Source: Chromatiales bacterium
GTDB taxonomy: Bacteria > Pseudomonadota > Gammaproteobacteria > UBA6429 > Thiohalophilaceae
Length of the DNA stretch: 64,000 nucleotides
Direction of reading: 5' to 3'
Assembly (NCBI GenBank): GCA_026984045.1
Contig: JALSSV010000098.1
Location: 1 to 64,000 of the forward strand
The notes beneath the pieces were generated by a model. It searched no databases and was not told where the DNA came from. It worked only from the letters and a program-made list of their open reading frames with translations. A program made the position numbers and the translations under genes. Shown here piece by piece: positions 16,783 through 24,784 of this stretch (positions are counted from its first letter, which is position 1; each line of letters opens with the position of its first letter).

Positions 16783-17427
16783 TCAAACCCAATACGCCGT
16801 CTTTGTCATCACCTTCGCCGTCAGCTTCATCATCAGCTTCACCGGCCCCGGCAGTTCGGCGCCGCCGGCGTGCAGGGCGGTGGTGGCGTGGTGGGCCTCG
16901 TCGATCTTCATCTGCTCGAGGATGGCGCGGGTCTTGCGGTCCTTCTCGCTGATCTTCGCCAGGTGTTCGTCCAGGTGGCGCACCACCTGTTTCTCGGTTT
17001 CGTTCACGAAGCCCAGGCTCCACCGGTCGCCGGCCAGCCCGGCCAGCGCGCCGATGGCCAGGGAGCCGGTGTACCACAGCGGGTTCAGATAGCTCTTGTG
17101 GCTGCCCAGCTCCTCGATGCGCCGCTCGCACCAGTCCAGGTGATCGTTCTCCTCCAGGGCGGCGCGCTCCATCTTTTCGCGCACCTCGGGCAGTTTGGCG
17201 GTGAGGGCCTGGCCTTCGTACAGCCCCTGGGCGGCCACCTCGCCCGAGTGGTTGATGCGCATCAGGCGCCCGGCCAGCTCCCGCTCGGCCTCGCTGAGAT
17301 CGGCCTCGGGAATGTCGGCTGCCGGGTCGTGACGCTCGGTCACGCGGGGTTTGCCGAACAGGGTGCGCAGGCCCGTGTCTAGGTGCATCACGAGGCGATC
17401 AGGCAGGGTGTAGTTGCGTGTGGACAT
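16783..17427 (-). CDS. coq7: Demethoxyubiquinone hydroxylase Coq7
   Basis: A 214-aa diiron monooxygenase that performs the last hydroxylation in ubiquinone synthesis. The ligand motifs of the ferritin-like four-helix fold are visible: RINHSGEVAAQGLYEGQ, EENDHLDW, a third acidic helix (ETEKQVVRHLDEH) and IDEAHHA near residue 186. It is the Coq7-type enzyme used by Pseudomonas-like bacteria rather than the flavoprotein UbiF of E. coli. It is convergent with the REP island; a purine-rich ATACAAG repeat tract lies upstream. Confidence 0.95.
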   Translation of the reverse strand: MSTRNYTLPDRLVMHLDTGLRTLFGKPRVTERHDPAADIPEADLSEAERELAGRLMRINHSGEVAAQGLYEGQALTAKLPEVREKMERAALEENDHLDWCERRIEELGSHKSYLNPLWYTGSLAIGALAGLAGDRWSLGFVNETEKQVVRHLDEHLAKISEKDRKTRAILEQMKIDEAHHATTALHAGGAELPGPVKLMMKLTAKVMTKTAYWV

Positions 17428-17475
17428 GAAGGGAAAGATACAGGATACAAGGGAAAAGATACAAGAAACCCGGCA
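17427..17475. repeat. GATACAAG-unit repeat arm upstream of coq7
   Basis: A purine-rich tract of units GATACAGGATACAAGGG / GATACAAGAAA. The same units form the inverted elements that flank the methyltransferase gene at 29337-29936. Only one arm is evident here. A GGTAGCGGG-family hairpin follows at 17484-17562. Confidence 0.55.
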
Positions 17476-17483
17476 TCGGCGGG

Positions 17484-17562
17484 GCCGGGTGGCGGGTGGC
17501 AGGGAAAAACGTGGATCGGCCGTTTCCAGCTACCCGCTACCCGTCCCCCGCCACCCGCTACC
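17484..17562. repeat. Inverted repeat, GGTAGCGGGTGGCGGGT family, copy 4
   Basis: CCGGGTGGCGGGTGGCAGG at the left and CCAGCTACCCGCTACCC plus a second CCACCCGCTACCC at the right form a hairpin between coq7 and the glcF-like gene, overlapping the latter's 3' end. Same family as the copies at 4782, 5462 and 7231. Confidence 0.65.
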
Positions 17563-18813
17563 CTCGTCGAGCCGCGCTGCCATCACCACCACCGGATGCA
17601 CCACTGGCAGCTCCGGGTCATGTCCCAGCCCGGCATTGAGGAACAGCGCGCAACCGGGGTTGGTGCTGGCCACGACCTCCGGTGCGGTGCGGGCGATGGC
17701 TTCCAGCTTGTCGCTCCGCAGCCGCTCGGCCACCTGCGGGACGCGCAGCATGGCCTCGCCGCCGGCGCCGCAGCAGAGGTCGTTGTCCGCCAGGGGAATC
17801 ACCCGCAGCCCGGGCACATGGCCCAGCAGTTCGCCGGCGGTGTCCTGCTGGCGCAGGCCGTTGATCTGGCTGCAGGGCAGGTGCACGGCCACGGTCAGGG
17901 GCGGATCGTTGGCGCGAAACCGCTCTGCGGGAAAGGGCTGGCGGGCGAGGAAGGCGGTGATCTCTTCCAGCCGCCCCACGAACGCCTCGGCCCGCGGGCG
18001 GTCGCTTTCATCGAGGGGCAGTTCGGCATAGCGTTGCAGATGGGGGCCGCAGCCGGTGGCAAGATAAAGGATCGCCTCCGCCGCCTCGTCGGCGGCCGAA
18101 AGCTGCTGCCGGGCCTGTTCGGTGGCCAGCGCCATCTCGCCCCGGTGCCAGGCCAGCGCCCCGCAACAGCCCGTCTCGAGCCGCCGCACACTGAAACCGA
18201 AGGCCTCCAGCACCCGGATGGCCGCGCGCACCGTCGTCTGCTCCAGCGTGCCGCCCAGGCAGCCGGTGAACAGGGCCACCCGTCTTCGTCCCCTGTCGTC
18301 TGCCGGGTGGGGCAGGGGCGCAGGTGCCGGCAGCGGCGGCAGCAGTCGCGCCGCCCGGGAAAGCCCGGAAAGGCGCAGCAGGCCGCTTGCGCGGGCCAGC
18401 CCCAGCAGCCCGCTGCGCTGCAAAAAGCGCAGACCCCGATGCAGGCGACGCAGGCGGGTCGGCTTTCCCAAAAGGCGCAGGGCGAAGCGTTGCCACCGGC
18501 TCGTGGCCTGCAACCCCGGCAGGCGCCGCCCCAAATCCATCAAGCGCTCGAACTCCACTCCCGCCGGGCAGACCCGCTCGCAGCGCCGGCAGCCCACGCA
18601 TTCGTCGAGGTGTTTGCGCACGCGGGCATCGGGCGCCAGCCGGCCCTCGGTTACCCCCTGCAACAGCGCAATCCGCCCGCGCGGCGAAGCGTTCTCGTCC
18701 GAATGCAGCCCGTAGGTGGGGCAGTGGGGCAGGCACAGTCCACACTTCACGCAGCGATCGGCCAGGGCGAGGATTTGAGAGGAAAGGGACAAGGAGTTCG
18801 GCGCTTGCATCAA
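17530..18813 (-). CDS. glcF: Glycolate oxidase iron-sulfur subunit (GlcF-like)
   Basis: A 427-aa heterodisulfide-reductase-type iron-sulfur protein. Two ferredoxin-like cysteine motifs open it: CVKCGLCLPHCPTYG (about residue 21) and CVGCRRCERVCP (about residue 72), each for a 4Fe-4S cluster. Two CCG domains follow (TGCLGG...GCCGALAWH and LPCSQ...DLCCGAGGEAML). This arrangement is that of GlcF, which transfers electrons from the GlcD/GlcE flavoproteins during glycolate oxidation. No glcD or glcE lies nearby, so a related role, such as with another flavoprotein, is possible. Gph, encoded at 7355, would supply glycolate. Confidence 0.8.
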   Translation of the reverse strand: MMQAPNSLSLSSQILALADRCVKCGLCLPHCPTYGLHSDENASPRGRIALLQGVTEGRLAPDARVRKHLDECVGCRRCERVCPAGVEFERLMDLGRRLPGLQATSRWQRFALRLLGKPTRLRRLHRGLRFLQRSGLLGLARASGLLRLSGLSRAARLLPPLPAPAPLPHPADDRGRRRVALFTGCLGGTLEQTTVRAAIRVLEAFGFSVRRLETGCCGALAWHRGEMALATEQARQQLSAADEAAEAILYLATGCGPHLQRYAELPLDESDRPRAEAFVGRLEEITAFLARQPFPAERFRANDPPLTVAVHLPCSQINGLRQQDTAGELLGHVPGLRVIPLADNDLCCGAGGEAMLRVPQVAERLRSDKLEAIARTAPEVVASTNPGCALFLNAGLGHDPELPVVHPVVVMAARLDEGSGWRGTGSG

Positions 18814-18842
18814 ATATAGGGCTGTTACCCATCTTGCGGTTT

Positions 18843-18915
18843 GTCGCGGCGAGGGCGCCGCTCCTACCCGGCCAATCCATGATCTCTTGGCAGGAGCGGC
18901 GCCCTCGCCGCGACA
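18843..18915. repeat. REP pair between glcF-like and ferredoxin genes
   Basis: An inverted REP at 18843-18867 and a direct REP at 18890-18914 with the GAGCGGCGCCCTCGCCGCG core face each other, separated by about 22 bp. They form a BIME-like hairpin in the divergent intergenic region. Confidence 0.85.
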
Positions 18916-18997
18916 TGCAGGTGCCAGACGGTAGCGAGGATTTCGACGCCTCCCATTCCAGCGTATAATCCGATTCTACCCCATCCCCCGGAAAGCC

Positions 18998-19306
18998 ATG
19001 TCCTTCTACCGTCACCACGTCTTCTTCTGCACCAATCGACGTCCCGATGGCGAGTCCTGCTGCGCCCGTTTCGATGCTCAGGCCATGCGCGACTACACCA
19101 AGCAGCGGCTCAAGGAAGCCGGCCTGCACGGCCCCGGCCAGGTGCGGGTCAACATCGCCGGCTGCCTGGGCCGCTGCGAGGTGGGGCCGGTGGTCGTCGT
19201 CTACCCGGACGAGACCTGGTACACGTACGTGGATCGCATGGATTTGGACGAGATCATCGAAAGCCACCTCAAGCAAGGCAAGGTGGTGGAACGCCTGCGG
19301 ATCTGA
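18998..19306 (+). CDS. Thioredoxin-like 2Fe-2S ferredoxin
   Basis: A 102-aa protein with the pattern of the thioredoxin-fold 2Fe-2S ferredoxins related to the 24-kDa subunit of complex I: a Cys in FFCTNRRPDG (about residue 11), CC about ten residues later, and the C-terminal pair in AGCLGRCEVGPV (about residues 55-59). It is predicted to be a soluble cytoplasmic electron carrier; the partner is unknown. The start is the ATG at 18998. The next gene begins six bases after its stop, indicating a two-gene transcript with the hydrolase. Confidence 0.86.
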   Translation: MSFYRHHVFFCTNRRPDGESCCARFDAQAMRDYTKQRLKEAGLHGPGQVRVNIAGCLGRCEVGPVVVVYPDETWYTYVDRMDLDEIIESHLKQGKVVERLRI

Positions 19307-19311
19307 ACGCC

Positions 19312-19935
19312 TTGTCCACGACCTTTACCATCCCCGGTCCCGCCGGCCTGCTCGAGGCGGTTCTCGACCTGCCCGACGAGTTCCCGGAGACGCCCCCGGC
19401 CATCGCCGTGGTCTGCCATCCCCATTCCCTGCATGGTGGCAGCCTCACCAACAAGGTGGTCTGGATGATTGCCCGGACCTTCGTGGCCCTGGGCGTGCCT
19501 GCCCTGCGTTTCAATTTCCGTGGCGTGGGCCGCTCGGAAGGCGAATTCGACAACGGCCGGGGCGAGCAGGCCGATCTCGCCGCTGCCGCCGGCTGGCTGC
19601 GGGAGCGCCTGCCCGGCGCGCCCCTGTGGCTGGCCGGCTTCTCCTTCGGCAGCTTCGTCGCCTGGCAGGCCCACGCGGCGGTTCAGGCCGCCCGCCTGCT
19701 GCTGGTCGCCCCGCCCGTGGATCTGTTCGACTTCGGCCCGCCGCAGCCGGTCGAAATCCCCTGGTGCGTGATCCAGGGCAGCGACGACGAAATCGTCTCC
19801 CCCGCCGCCGTCCGCGACTGGGTGGCCGCCCAGCCCAACCCGCCCGAATACCGCGAACTGGCCGGCGCCGGCCACTTCTTCCACGGTCGCCTCAACGACC
19901 TGCGCCGCGAAATCGAAACCTGCTTCGAGGTCTGA
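19312..19935 (+). CDS. Alpha/beta hydrolase
   Basis: A 207-aa small alpha/beta hydrolase. The oxyanion segment is CHPHSLHGGS (about residue 35). RFNFRGVGRSEGEFD is typical of the short-hydrolase group (COG2945-like). The nucleophile Ser lies in GFSFGSFVA (about residue 108), an acid in QGSDDEIVS and the His in GAGHFFHGRL. The start is probably the TTG at 19312, since no ATG lies upstream and the conserved fold begins at once. The substrate is unknown. It is translationally close to the upstream ferredoxin gene. Confidence 0.84.
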   Translation: MSTTFTIPGPAGLLEAVLDLPDEFPETPPAIAVVCHPHSLHGGSLTNKVVWMIARTFVALGVPALRFNFRGVGRSEGEFDNGRGEQADLAAAAGWLRERLPGAPLWLAGFSFGSFVAWQAHAAVQAARLLLVAPPVDLFDFGPPQPVEIPWCVIQGSDDEIVSPAAVRDWVAAQPNPPEYRELAGAGHFFHGRLNDLRREIETCFEV

Positions 19936-20053
19936 TTACGTCTCATCGCGGCTCCCCCTGCCCCTGGAGGAGCGTCGCGAGCCGCGATCTACCACCTGAA
20001 AACTTTCGGAAAATCAAAATCTTGAATATTCCAAAAAATTCTCTCACCAAGAC

Positions 20054-20081
20054 TTGACAAAGTATAAGAAACTGCTAATAT
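20054..20081 (+). promoter_or_regulatory. Sigma-70-type promoter for rplM-rpsI
   Basis: A perfect -35 TTGACA (20054-20059) and a -10-like TAATAT (20076-20081) with a 16-bp spacer lie in a locally A+T-rich stretch. Transcription would start near 20088, giving a leader of about 205 nt before rplM. This is the clearest promoter in the window and fits a strongly expressed ribosomal-protein operon. The remaining part of the 358-bp gap (19936-20053) holds only a partial REP-like GAGGAGCGTCGCGAGCCGCG. Confidence 0.75.
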
Positions 20082-20136
20082 AAGCGTCACCTGATTTATT
20101 GTTTTGACTCCTCCATCCTCCTTATGGTGGTATTTC

Positions 20137-20170
20137 GGCGCGGTTGCCCCCTTTACCGCGCCTTTTTTTT
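20137..20170 (+). terminator. Intrinsic terminator inside the rplM leader (possible attenuator)
   Basis: A perfect 8-bp stem GGCGCGGT / ACCGCGCC with a 10-nt loop, followed immediately by eight T (20163-20170). It sits about 50 nt after the predicted transcription start and 124 nt before the rplM ATG. A smaller hairpin (CCAT...ATGG, 20113-20128) precedes it. A terminator in this place would stop rplM-rpsI transcripts early unless it is overcome, so it may be an attenuator. Alternatively it terminates transcripts of the upstream hydrolase and rplM has a second promoter after it. Confidence 0.75.
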
Positions 20171-20293
20171 GCCTGCGATTCGCTGCCGGCGTTCCGCCAG
20201 GCCGGGAGTTCGCGCATCTTGTATCTTCCCGGTGATTCAAGTACCATTCCGCCTCTTTTTTCGAGCCGAATCAATAAAGTCTGGGACACACGC

Positions 20294-20722
20294 ATGAAAA
20301 CCTTCAGCGCAAAGCCGGAAACCGTCAAGCGGGACTGGTACGTCATCGACGCCGAGAACAAGGTGCTGGGGCGTCTGGCTTCCGAAATCGCCCGTCGCCT
20401 GCGGGGCAAGCACAAGCCCGAATACACCCCGCACGTGGACACCGGTGACTACATCGTCGTGATCAACGCCGAAAAGGTCGCCGTTACCGGCAACAAGGAG
20501 TCGGACAAGCTCTACCATCACCACACCGGCTATCCCGGTGGGCTCAAGACCGTCAGCCTGGACAAGCAGCGCCAGAAGCACCCCGAGCGGATCATCGAGG
20601 CCGCCGTCAAGGGCATGCTGCCCAAGAACCGCCTCGGTCGGGCCATGTTCCGCAAGCTCAAGGTCTATGCCGGCCCCGAACACAAGCACACCGCCCAGCA
20701 GCCCAAGCCGCTGGACATCTGA
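20294..20722 (+). CDS. rplM: 50S ribosomal protein L13
   Basis: A 142-aa ribosomal protein, the same length as E. coli L13. It starts [20 protein letters not shown] and includes the conserved [18 protein letters not shown] and [13 protein letters not shown] blocks. The ATG at 20294 is fixed by this N-terminus. It forms the universal rplM-rpsI pair with a 19-base gap. In E. coli L13 represses its own mRNA, which makes the leader terminator upstream of special interest. Confidence 0.98.
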   Translation: MKTFSAKPETVKRDWYVIDAENKVLGRLASEIARRLRGKHKPEYTPHVDTGDYIVVINAEKVAVTGNKESDKLYHHHTGYPGGLKTVSLDKQRQKHPERIIEAAVKGMLPKNRLGRAMFRKLKVYAGPEHKHTAQQPKPLDI

Positions 20723-20741
20723 ACGTCAGGAAAGCGAAACC

Positions 20742-21131
20742 ATGGCAGATACCTATTACAGTACCGGTCGCCGCAAGAACGCCACCGCGCGCGTCTACCT
20801 GAGCGCCGGCAAGGGCAACATTCTCGTCAACAACCGTCCGCTGGACGAGTACTTCGGCCGTGAGACCGCCCGCATGGTCGTGCGCCAGCCCCTGCAGGTC
20901 ACCGACACCGAAGGCAACTTCGACATCAAGGTCTTCGTCCGGGGCGGCGGCAACACCGGCCAGGCCGGGGCCATCCGTCACGGCATCACCCGCGCCCTCA
21001 TGAAGTATGACGAAGCCCTGCGCCCCATCCTCCGCCGCGCCGGCTACGTCACCCGTGACGCCCGCGAAGTGGAACGCAAGAAGGTCGGTCTGCACAAGGC
21101 ACGCAAGCGGCCTCAATACTCGAAGCGCTAA
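20742..21131 (+). CDS. rpsI: 30S ribosomal protein S9
   Basis: A 129-aa ribosomal protein with the S9 hallmarks: [16 protein letters not shown] near the start, [16 protein letters not shown] in the middle, and the basic tail [11 protein letters not shown] that reaches the ribosomal P site. The ATG at 20742 follows CAGGAAAG. It is the second gene of the rplM operon. A four-helix-bundle cassette has inserted directly after the stop codon. Confidence 0.98.
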   Translation: MADTYYSTGRRKNATARVYLSAGKGNILVNNRPLDEYFGRETARMVVRQPLQVTDTEGNFDIKVFVRGGGNTGQAGAIRHGITRALMKYDEALRPILRRAGYVTRDAREVERKKVGLHKARKRPQYSKR

Positions 21132-21560
21132 AAGGCAGAGCAAGGAGACAAGAGGAAAGAGAAAACGGGCATGGATGCCTTCGAGGAACTGGAAGTCTGG
21201 AAACGCAGTTCCCGTCTCTGTTGCGAGGTGTACAAGGCACTGCGGGAATCACGAGAGTGGGGGCTGAAAGATCAGCTGACCAGGTCCGCCCTCTCTGTTC
21301 CCTCCAATATCGCCGAAGGCTACGAGCGGAATTCTCTAAGGGAATTCGTCAGGTTCCTGCAAATCGCCAAGGGGTCCTGCGGTGAACTGCGCACGCAACT
21401 CTACATCGCGCAGGACATCGGCGTGCTGGAAGCAAAGCGTGCCCGGCGTTTCATTCAGGAAAGCACTGAACTGAGCCGCATGCTCCAGACGCTGATTGGT
21501 AGACTGGAAGCCAGGGATAGCGGCTAATCTTGCCTCTGTTCACCTTCCTCTTTACTCTGA
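21132..21560. mobile_element. Purine-rich inverted-repeat cassette carrying a four-helix-bundle gene
   Basis: The left flank 21132-21168 (AAGGCAGAGCAAGGAGACAA, then GAGGAAAGAG) and right flank 21528-21559 (CTTGCCTCTGTTCACC, then TTCCTCTTTACTCTG) are imperfect inverted copies. They begin at the rpsI stop and end seven bases before tRNA-Gln. They enclose a single gene. The layout copies that of the GxxExxY cassette at 9861-10360, although the units are of the GATACAAG/GAGACAAGAG kind. Confidence 0.55.
21171..21527 (+). CDS. Four-helix-bundle protein (23S rRNA intervening-sequence / S23 family)
   Basis: A 118-aa protein of the TIGR02436 family. It shows the family opening FEELEVWKRSSRLC, the central RSALSVPSNIAEGYERNS and the C-terminal LSRMLQTLIGRLEA helix. 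Relatives are encoded inside intervening sequences of 23S rRNA genes in several bacteria, and distant relatives (Avd) assist diversity-generating retroelements. No reverse transcriptase or rRNA lies nearby. Its base composition is less G+C-rich than rpsI, and it is enclosed by inverted flanks, suggesting an acquired cassette. The molecular function is unknown. Confidence 0.88.
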   Translation: MDAFEELEVWKRSSRLCCEVYKALRESREWGLKDQLTRSALSVPSNIAEGYERNSLREFVRFLQIAKGSCGELRTQLYIAQDIGVLEAKRARRFIQESTELSRMLQTLIGRLEARDSG

Positions 21561-21566
21561 TTTCAT

Positions 21567-21640
21567 TGGGGAATCGTCTAACGGCAGGACAGCGGACTCT
21601 GACTCCGTCAATCCAGGTTCGAATCCTGGTTCCCCAGCCA
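21567..21640 (+). tRNA. tRNA-Gln (anticodon CTG)
   Basis: A 74-nt cloverleaf including an encoded CCA end. The acceptor stem is TGGGGAA paired with TTCCCCA (with the weak U1-A72 pair usual for glutaminyl tRNAs). The anticodon stem GCGGA/TCCGT holds the loop CTCTGAC, and the T-loop is GGTTCGAATCC. Since the window encodes GatCAB, this tRNA may be charged by GlnRS directly or by transamidation of Glu-tRNA-Gln; which route the cell uses cannot be seen here. Confidence 0.95.
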
Positions 21641-21857
21641 AATCCTGACCGGTGGCCAACCCGCCAGCGACACCTCCCTGGCCTCCCTGGAGCAGGCGGT
21701 TGAAAAAGTCCGTTTTCAACCGCCGCAGGCGCGGCGCTCTCGCCGCGACCTGCGCGTCTCTGCCAAATCTGTCCTTTTCTTGATCCAGCTCAACAAGACC
21801 CGGTCCAGATTGCCTATCCTACGGGCCGCTTTTTTGCCCCCACTTCATGGAGATGTC

Positions 21858-22628
21858 ATGTCCGAACTGATTTTCGAATCCGGCAAGCACAAGGTCTTTC
21901 TGTTCAGCGATCTGGTCACCGGGGACGGGATCCAGTCCAACCAGCTTTTCATCTACGACGATCACCATTCGGCCCTGTTCGATCCAGGCGGTCAGCTCAC
22001 CTTCCAGCCTCTGCAGATGGCCATCGCCAGGATCTGTCCCATCAAGGAGCTGGACTACGTGATTGCCACCCATCAGGATCCGGACATCATCACCTCGCTG
22101 GATCGCTGGCTGATGTATTCGGAGGCGAAGATTCTGATCTCCCGCCTCTGGGAGCGGTTTCTGCCCCACCTGGTGCCCGGGTACATGAAGGGTGGCGGCA
22201 TGGCGGGCCGGATCGTCGGCATTCCCGACCAGGGTGCCAACATCAAGTTCGGCCACAGCGTGATCAAGGCCCTGCCGGCCCATTTCCTCCATTCGGTGGG
22301 CAACCTGCACTTCTACGATCCGATCAGCAAGATCCTCTTCTCGGGCGACGTGGGCGCCTCGCTGGTGGATGCCGATCACGGCAAGCCGGTGGAGGACTTC
22401 GACGAACACGTCAAGTCCATGCAGGGCTTTCACGAACGCTACATGGGTTCCAACCGCGTCTGCCGCCTGTGGGTGAACATGGTGCGCCATCTGGACATCG
22501 AGATGATCGTGCCCCAGCACGGGCGGATCTTCGTCGGCAGGAAGATGGTGGATCGTTTCCTCGAGTGGTTCAGCCAGCTCGAGTGCGGGATCGATCTGAT
22601 GAATCAGAATTATTATCGGGTGCCCTGA
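21858..22628 (+). CDS. Oxygen-binding diiron (ODP) / metallo-beta-lactamase-fold protein
   Basis: A 256-aa metallo-beta-lactamase-fold protein like the N-terminal domain of flavodiiron proteins and the ODP chemotaxis oxygen sensors. Metal-ligand positions are THQDPD (about residue 73, H-x-Q-x-D instead of H-x-E-x-D), PAHFLHSVGN (about residue 141), FSGDVGA (about residue 163) and PQHGRIF near the C-terminus. No flavodoxin domain is present, so it is not a complete NO/O2 reductase. A sensing or detoxification role for O2 or NO is likely. The start is the ATG at 21858 (MSELIFESGKHKVFLF). Confidence 0.82.
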   Translation: MSELIFESGKHKVFLFSDLVTGDGIQSNQLFIYDDHHSALFDPGGQLTFQPLQMAIARICPIKELDYVIATHQDPDIITSLDRWLMYSEAKILISRLWERFLPHLVPGYMKGGGMAGRIVGIPDQGANIKFGHSVIKALPAHFLHSVGNLHFYDPISKILFSGDVGASLVDADHGKPVEDFDEHVKSMQGFHERYMGSNRVCRLWVNMVRHLDIEMIVPQHGRIFVGRKMVDRFLEWFSQLECGIDLMNQNYYRVP

Positions 22629-22649
22629 CCACAAGGGCCGAGGGGCGAG

Positions 22650-24689
22650 TCAAATCACCAGATCCTCCAACCGGTGCACCGGCGGCTGGCAGGCATTGCC
22701 GCGGCAGATCCAGGCGGTGACGCCGCTCGCGGGCGCGGTGCGCCTGGCGAGGGCGGCCGGCAGATCGTCGCAGCAGGCGGGGATGGGCAGGATCAGGCGG
22801 CGGGGCCGGTAGTCCGCCTGCAGGCGCTCGAGCCAGGCGGGGAAGGCGTGTGCCTCGCCGCGCAGGACGACGATCTCCGGCGGCTGCAGGAATTCTTCCA
22901 GGGCGTCGAGCAGGGCGCCGTGCGCCGAGGCGTACTGGCGCAGGGTCTCCCAGGCACAGTGCAGGGTAGCCTCGGCGGCCTCGAGCCAGCGCGGCTCGCC
23001 GAGCAGGTGGCCGAGGCGCAGCAGGGCCTTGGCGGCGATGCCGTTGCCGGCGGGGAGGGCGTCGTCGGCCACGGGCTTGGGCCGCAGGATCAGGGCCTCG
23101 AGGTCGGACGGGGTGAGGAAGAAGCCGCCGGCCAGATCGTCATGGAAGTCGGCCAGCAGGGTGTCGGCCAGTTCCCGGGCCAGGTGCAGATCGGCGGGCC
23201 GGAAGCGGGCCTGCAGCAGCTCCAGCAGGGCGTCGATCAGGAAGGCGTGATCGTCGAGGAAACGCTGCCGGTTGAGGCGGCCGTCCTTGACGCCGGCATG
23301 GAGGCGCCCGTCGTGGTACAGGTGCGCGCGGATGAAGTTCACTGCCTGCTCGGCCGCCTCGAGGAAGTCGTCGCGGCCGAGCAGGCGCCCGGCGCAGGCC
23401 AGGCCGCGGATCGCCAGGGCGTTCCAGGCGGTGAGGATCTTCTCGTCCCGCCCCGGCGGGGTGCGCCGCCGACGGGCGGCGAAGAGGCCTTGCCGGGCGG
23501 CGTCGCGCCGCGCGCGGGCCCGGGCCTCGGCCAGCCCGAGGGTGTCGGCCACGTCGGCCAGGGCGCGCGCCACCCGCAGGTGCCAGCGGCCCTCGAAGTT
23601 GGCCGGCCCGTCCAGGCCGAAGTGGCTTGCGGCCACGGCGTATTCCTCCTCCGCCAGAACGGCCCGGGCCGCGTCCGGCGTCCACAGGTAGAAAGCGCCT
23701 TCACCTCCCTCGCTGTCGGCGTCCAGGCTGGACCAGAAGCCGCCCTCGGGCGCGCGCATCTCCCGCAACAGCCACTCGCCGGTGCGCTCGGCCACCTCGC
23801 GGAAGGCGGCCTCGCCGGTGGCCTGCCAGGCGCTGGCATAGAGATGCAGCAGCGGGCCGTTGTCGTAGAGCATCTTCTCGAAGTGGGGGATGGTCCAGTG
23901 CGCGTCCACCGAATAGCGGAAGAAGCCCCCGCCGAGCTGATCCTGCAGGCCGCCTTCGGCCATGGCGCGCAGGGTGCGGGTGGCCATCTCCAGCGCCGCG
24001 GTGTCGGGCTGGCCGGCCTCGCGGGTCAGGGCGTGGTGGCGCAGCAGCCGTTCCAGGTTGGTGGGGTGGGGGAACTTGGGGGCCTGGCCGAAGCCGCCGT
24101 GCTCGGCGTCGAACTGGGCGGCCAGTTCCTGGCGGGCCTGATCCAGCGGCGCGGGGTCGAGGCGGGCGGCCTGCGCAGGGCGGGGGTTGAAGGCGGCCAG
24201 GGCGTCGAGCAGGCGGTCGTTCTGTGCGGCGATGGCGTCGCGGTTCTGCCGGTGGAAGTCGGCCACCTGTTCCAGGATGTCGCGGAAGGCGGGCAGGCCG
24301 TGGCGCGGCGTCGGCGGGAAGTAGGTGCCGGCGAAGAAGGGCACGTGGTCGTCGGGGGTGAGGAACACGGTCAGCGGCCAGCCGCCGGGGCGCTGGTTGA
24401 GGAGCTGGAAGGCGTTCTGGTAGATGCGATCCAGGTCCGGGCGTTCCTCGCGATCCACCTTGATGTTCACGAACAGCCGGTTCATCACCTCGGCGGTGGC
24501 CGGATCCGCGAAGGATTCGTGGGCCATCACGTGGCACCAGTGACAGGCGGAATAGCCGATGGAGAGCAGGATGGGCCGCCCCGTTTCGCGGGCCAGGCCC
24601 AGGGCCTCGGGCCCCCAGGGATACCATTGCACCGGGTTGTCGGCGTGTTGCAGGAGATAGGGGCTGGTTTCGCTGGCGAGGGCGTTCAT
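22650..24689 (-). CDS. Thioredoxin-domain / YyaL-like protein (DUF255)
   Basis: A large protein of about 679 aa. The N-terminal thioredoxin-like domain contains [11 protein letters not shown] (about residue 47), a CxxC redox motif. It is followed by a six-hairpin-glycosidase-like all-alpha domain (residues 190 onward). This is the conserved YyaL/spermatogenesis-associated-protein-20 family, found from bacteria to man; its reaction is unknown. The ATG at 24689 ([20 protein letters not shown]) is chosen because the family starts with this segment; an ATG 12 bases upstream is an alternative. It diverges from rlmI. Confidence 0.9.
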   Translation of the reverse strand: MNALASETSPYLLQHADNPVQWYPWGPEALGLARETGRPILLSIGYSACHWCHVMAHESFADPATAEVMNRLFVNIKVDREERPDLDRIYQNAFQLLNQRPGGWPLTVFLTPDDHVPFFAGTYFPPTPRHGLPAFRDILEQVADFHRQNRDAIAAQNDRLLDALAAFNPRPAQAARLDPAPLDQARQELAAQFDAEHGGFGQAPKFPHPTNLERLLRHHALTREAGQPDTAALEMATRTLRAMAEGGLQDQLGGGFFRYSVDAHWTIPHFEKMLYDNGPLLHLYASAWQATGEAAFREVAERTGEWLLREMRAPEGGFWSSLDADSEGGEGAFYLWTPDAARAVLAEEEYAVAASHFGLDGPANFEGRWHLRVARALADVADTLGLAEARARARRDAARQGLFAARRRRTPPGRDEKILTAWNALAIRGLACAGRLLGRDDFLEAAEQAVNFIRAHLYHDGRLHAGVKDGRLNRQRFLDDHAFLIDALLELLQARFRPADLHLARELADTLLADFHDDLAGGFFLTPSDLEALILRPKPVADDALPAGNGIAAKALLRLGHLLGEPRWLEAAEATLHCAWETLRQYASAHGALLDALEEFLQPPEIVVLRGEAHAFPAWLERLQADYRPRRLILPIPACCDDLPAALARRTAPASGVTAWICRGNACQPPVHRLEDLVI

Positions 24690-24784
24690 CGGGGGGCTCA
24701 TTGTTGAGTAAAATGCTTGGGAATTGTAGCGCGCATGGACGGCGGAGGCCATCTCCGGCAGACTATGCGCTTTCTCGCTGACCG

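Noticed and set aside
21171-21527. Diversity-generating retroelement, because four-helix-bundle proteins resemble Avd
   Set aside because: No reverse transcriptase, template/variable repeat pair or variable C-type-lectin gene is present nearby.
21567-21640. tRNA-Gln as an integration site for a genomic island
   Set aside because: No repeated tRNA 3' end and no integrase gene follow within the window; the neighbouring four-helix-bundle cassette lies upstream and ends before the tRNA.
22674-24707. A 677-codon plus-strand open frame opposite the YyaL-like gene
   Set aside because: It is the antisense shadow of a strongly conserved protein; the composition is Gly/Gln/Val-rich without domains.
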